A stretch of DNA of 64,000 bases from Microbulbifer elongatus (GTDB taxonomy: Bacteria; Pseudomonadota; Gammaproteobacteria; Pseudomonadales; Cellvibrionaceae): the NCBI RefSeq assembly GCF_021165935.1, contig NZ_CP088953.1:1597501-1661500 (forward strand). Reading direction: 5' to 3'. How positions within the stretch are numbered: position 1 is the stretch's first letter; each line of letters starts with the position of its first letter. The notes under the pieces are model-generated. The model was not told the origin of the DNA. It saw only the letters and a program-made list of their open reading frames with translations, and did not search any database. Both the position numbers and the translations under genes were made by a program. This document shows positions 63,729-64,000 of this stretch, piece by piece.

Positions 63729-64000
63729 TCAGGAAATTTTGCCCGTGGTACGCACGCGTTTGCTTCCGCTGACAACGCTGGCATTGGCATTTTTTCGGCG
63801 CTCGATACCGGTGTCGATGGCGTTTTTGGCGGCGATCAAAAGCCCGGCCACGAGAAAGGCACCCGGAGGCAGCACTGCCACCAGAAATCCGGAGTAATCC
63901 TGCCCCAGTATCGGCAGGGTCCAGTTTGCGGCCACCGGGCCGAGCAGCAGATCCATATCGCTGAATAGGGTACCGCGGCCGATAATTTCCCGCACCGCGC
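63729..64000 (-). CDS. rsxE: electron transport complex subunit RnfE/RsxE, C-terminal part
   Basis: The last 90 or so codons of RnfE, cut by the right edge. It is an integral membrane subunit of the Rnf/Rsx complex, which couples NADH-ferredoxin electron transfer to ion movement. The segments [20 protein letters not shown] and [20 protein letters not shown] match the conserved end of the family. The gene is read leftward, and its start and upstream rnf genes lie beyond the window. The extreme tail is basic ([20 protein letters not shown]). Confidence 0.9.
   Translation of the reverse strand, partial: AVREIIGRGTLFSDMDLLLGPVAANWTLPILGQDYSGFLVAVLPPGAFLVAGLLIAAKNAIDTGIERRKNANASVVSGSKRVRTTGKIS

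Overview
The window looks like chromosome from a marine gammaproteobacterium of the Cellvibrionales type. A Microbulbifer-like genome is my best guess. The basis is the holD-rimI pair, a 1.5 kb class I leuA, an AlgP/H1-like Lys-Ala protein, the beta-helix/diheme cytochrome pair, several TonB-type proteins and a GC content estimated by eye in the high fifties. The species call is inference.

Layout. 1-2470: 3' part of a 23S rRNA, a 5S rRNA and a strong terminator, the end of a rightward rrn operon. 2.8-9.2 kb: glutathione peroxidase, then leuA behind a leader that encodes a 55-residue peptide with seven Leu codons in eleven, then holD, rimI, a MATE pump and an alpha/beta hydrolase. 9.2-20.1 kb: housekeeping genes (aminopeptidase P, RF3, a PlsC-like acyltransferase, an M28 peptidase, Tpx, an LplT-PlsC fusion, an M13 peptidase). 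20,269-21,690: an intact IS4-family element with 19-bp inverted repeats and an 11-bp target duplication, inserted in the middle of a rho-independent terminator. 21.7-36.8 kb: a chalcone-isomerase-like/TonB fusion, a cNMP-binding protein, an RND pump, an H1-like protein, methylglyoxal synthase, a lone ExbD, tryptophan dioxygenase, a crotonase and a 7TMR-DISM diguanylate cyclase whose last codons are shifted at a G8 tract.

38.1-53.9 kb is the most unusual part. It is a leftward block of about 13 genes: a TPR/TonB-C protein, a Ser/Gln-rich lipoprotein, a lipoprotein with a glycine-rich segment, a membrane-anchored TPR/PEGA-like protein, a membrane-anchored PEGA-repeat protein with an FGE-like (SUMF1) head lacking the catalytic cysteines, a small exported protein, a MotA/ExbB-type proton channel, an actin/Hsp70-fold protein, two one-TM proteins with a shared ExbD/MotB-like motif and VWA heads, two lipoproteins and an M48 protease. 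I read it as a candidate proton-driven, envelope-spanning machine and do not recognise it as a named system.

54.8-64 kb: ilvE, a Yip1-family protein, a paired beta-helix lipoprotein and diheme cytochrome c, an MltF-like transglycosylase with two solute-binding domains, a TetR regulator, and the 3' end of rnfE/rsxE running off the right edge. No tRNA, CRISPR array or prophage was seen.
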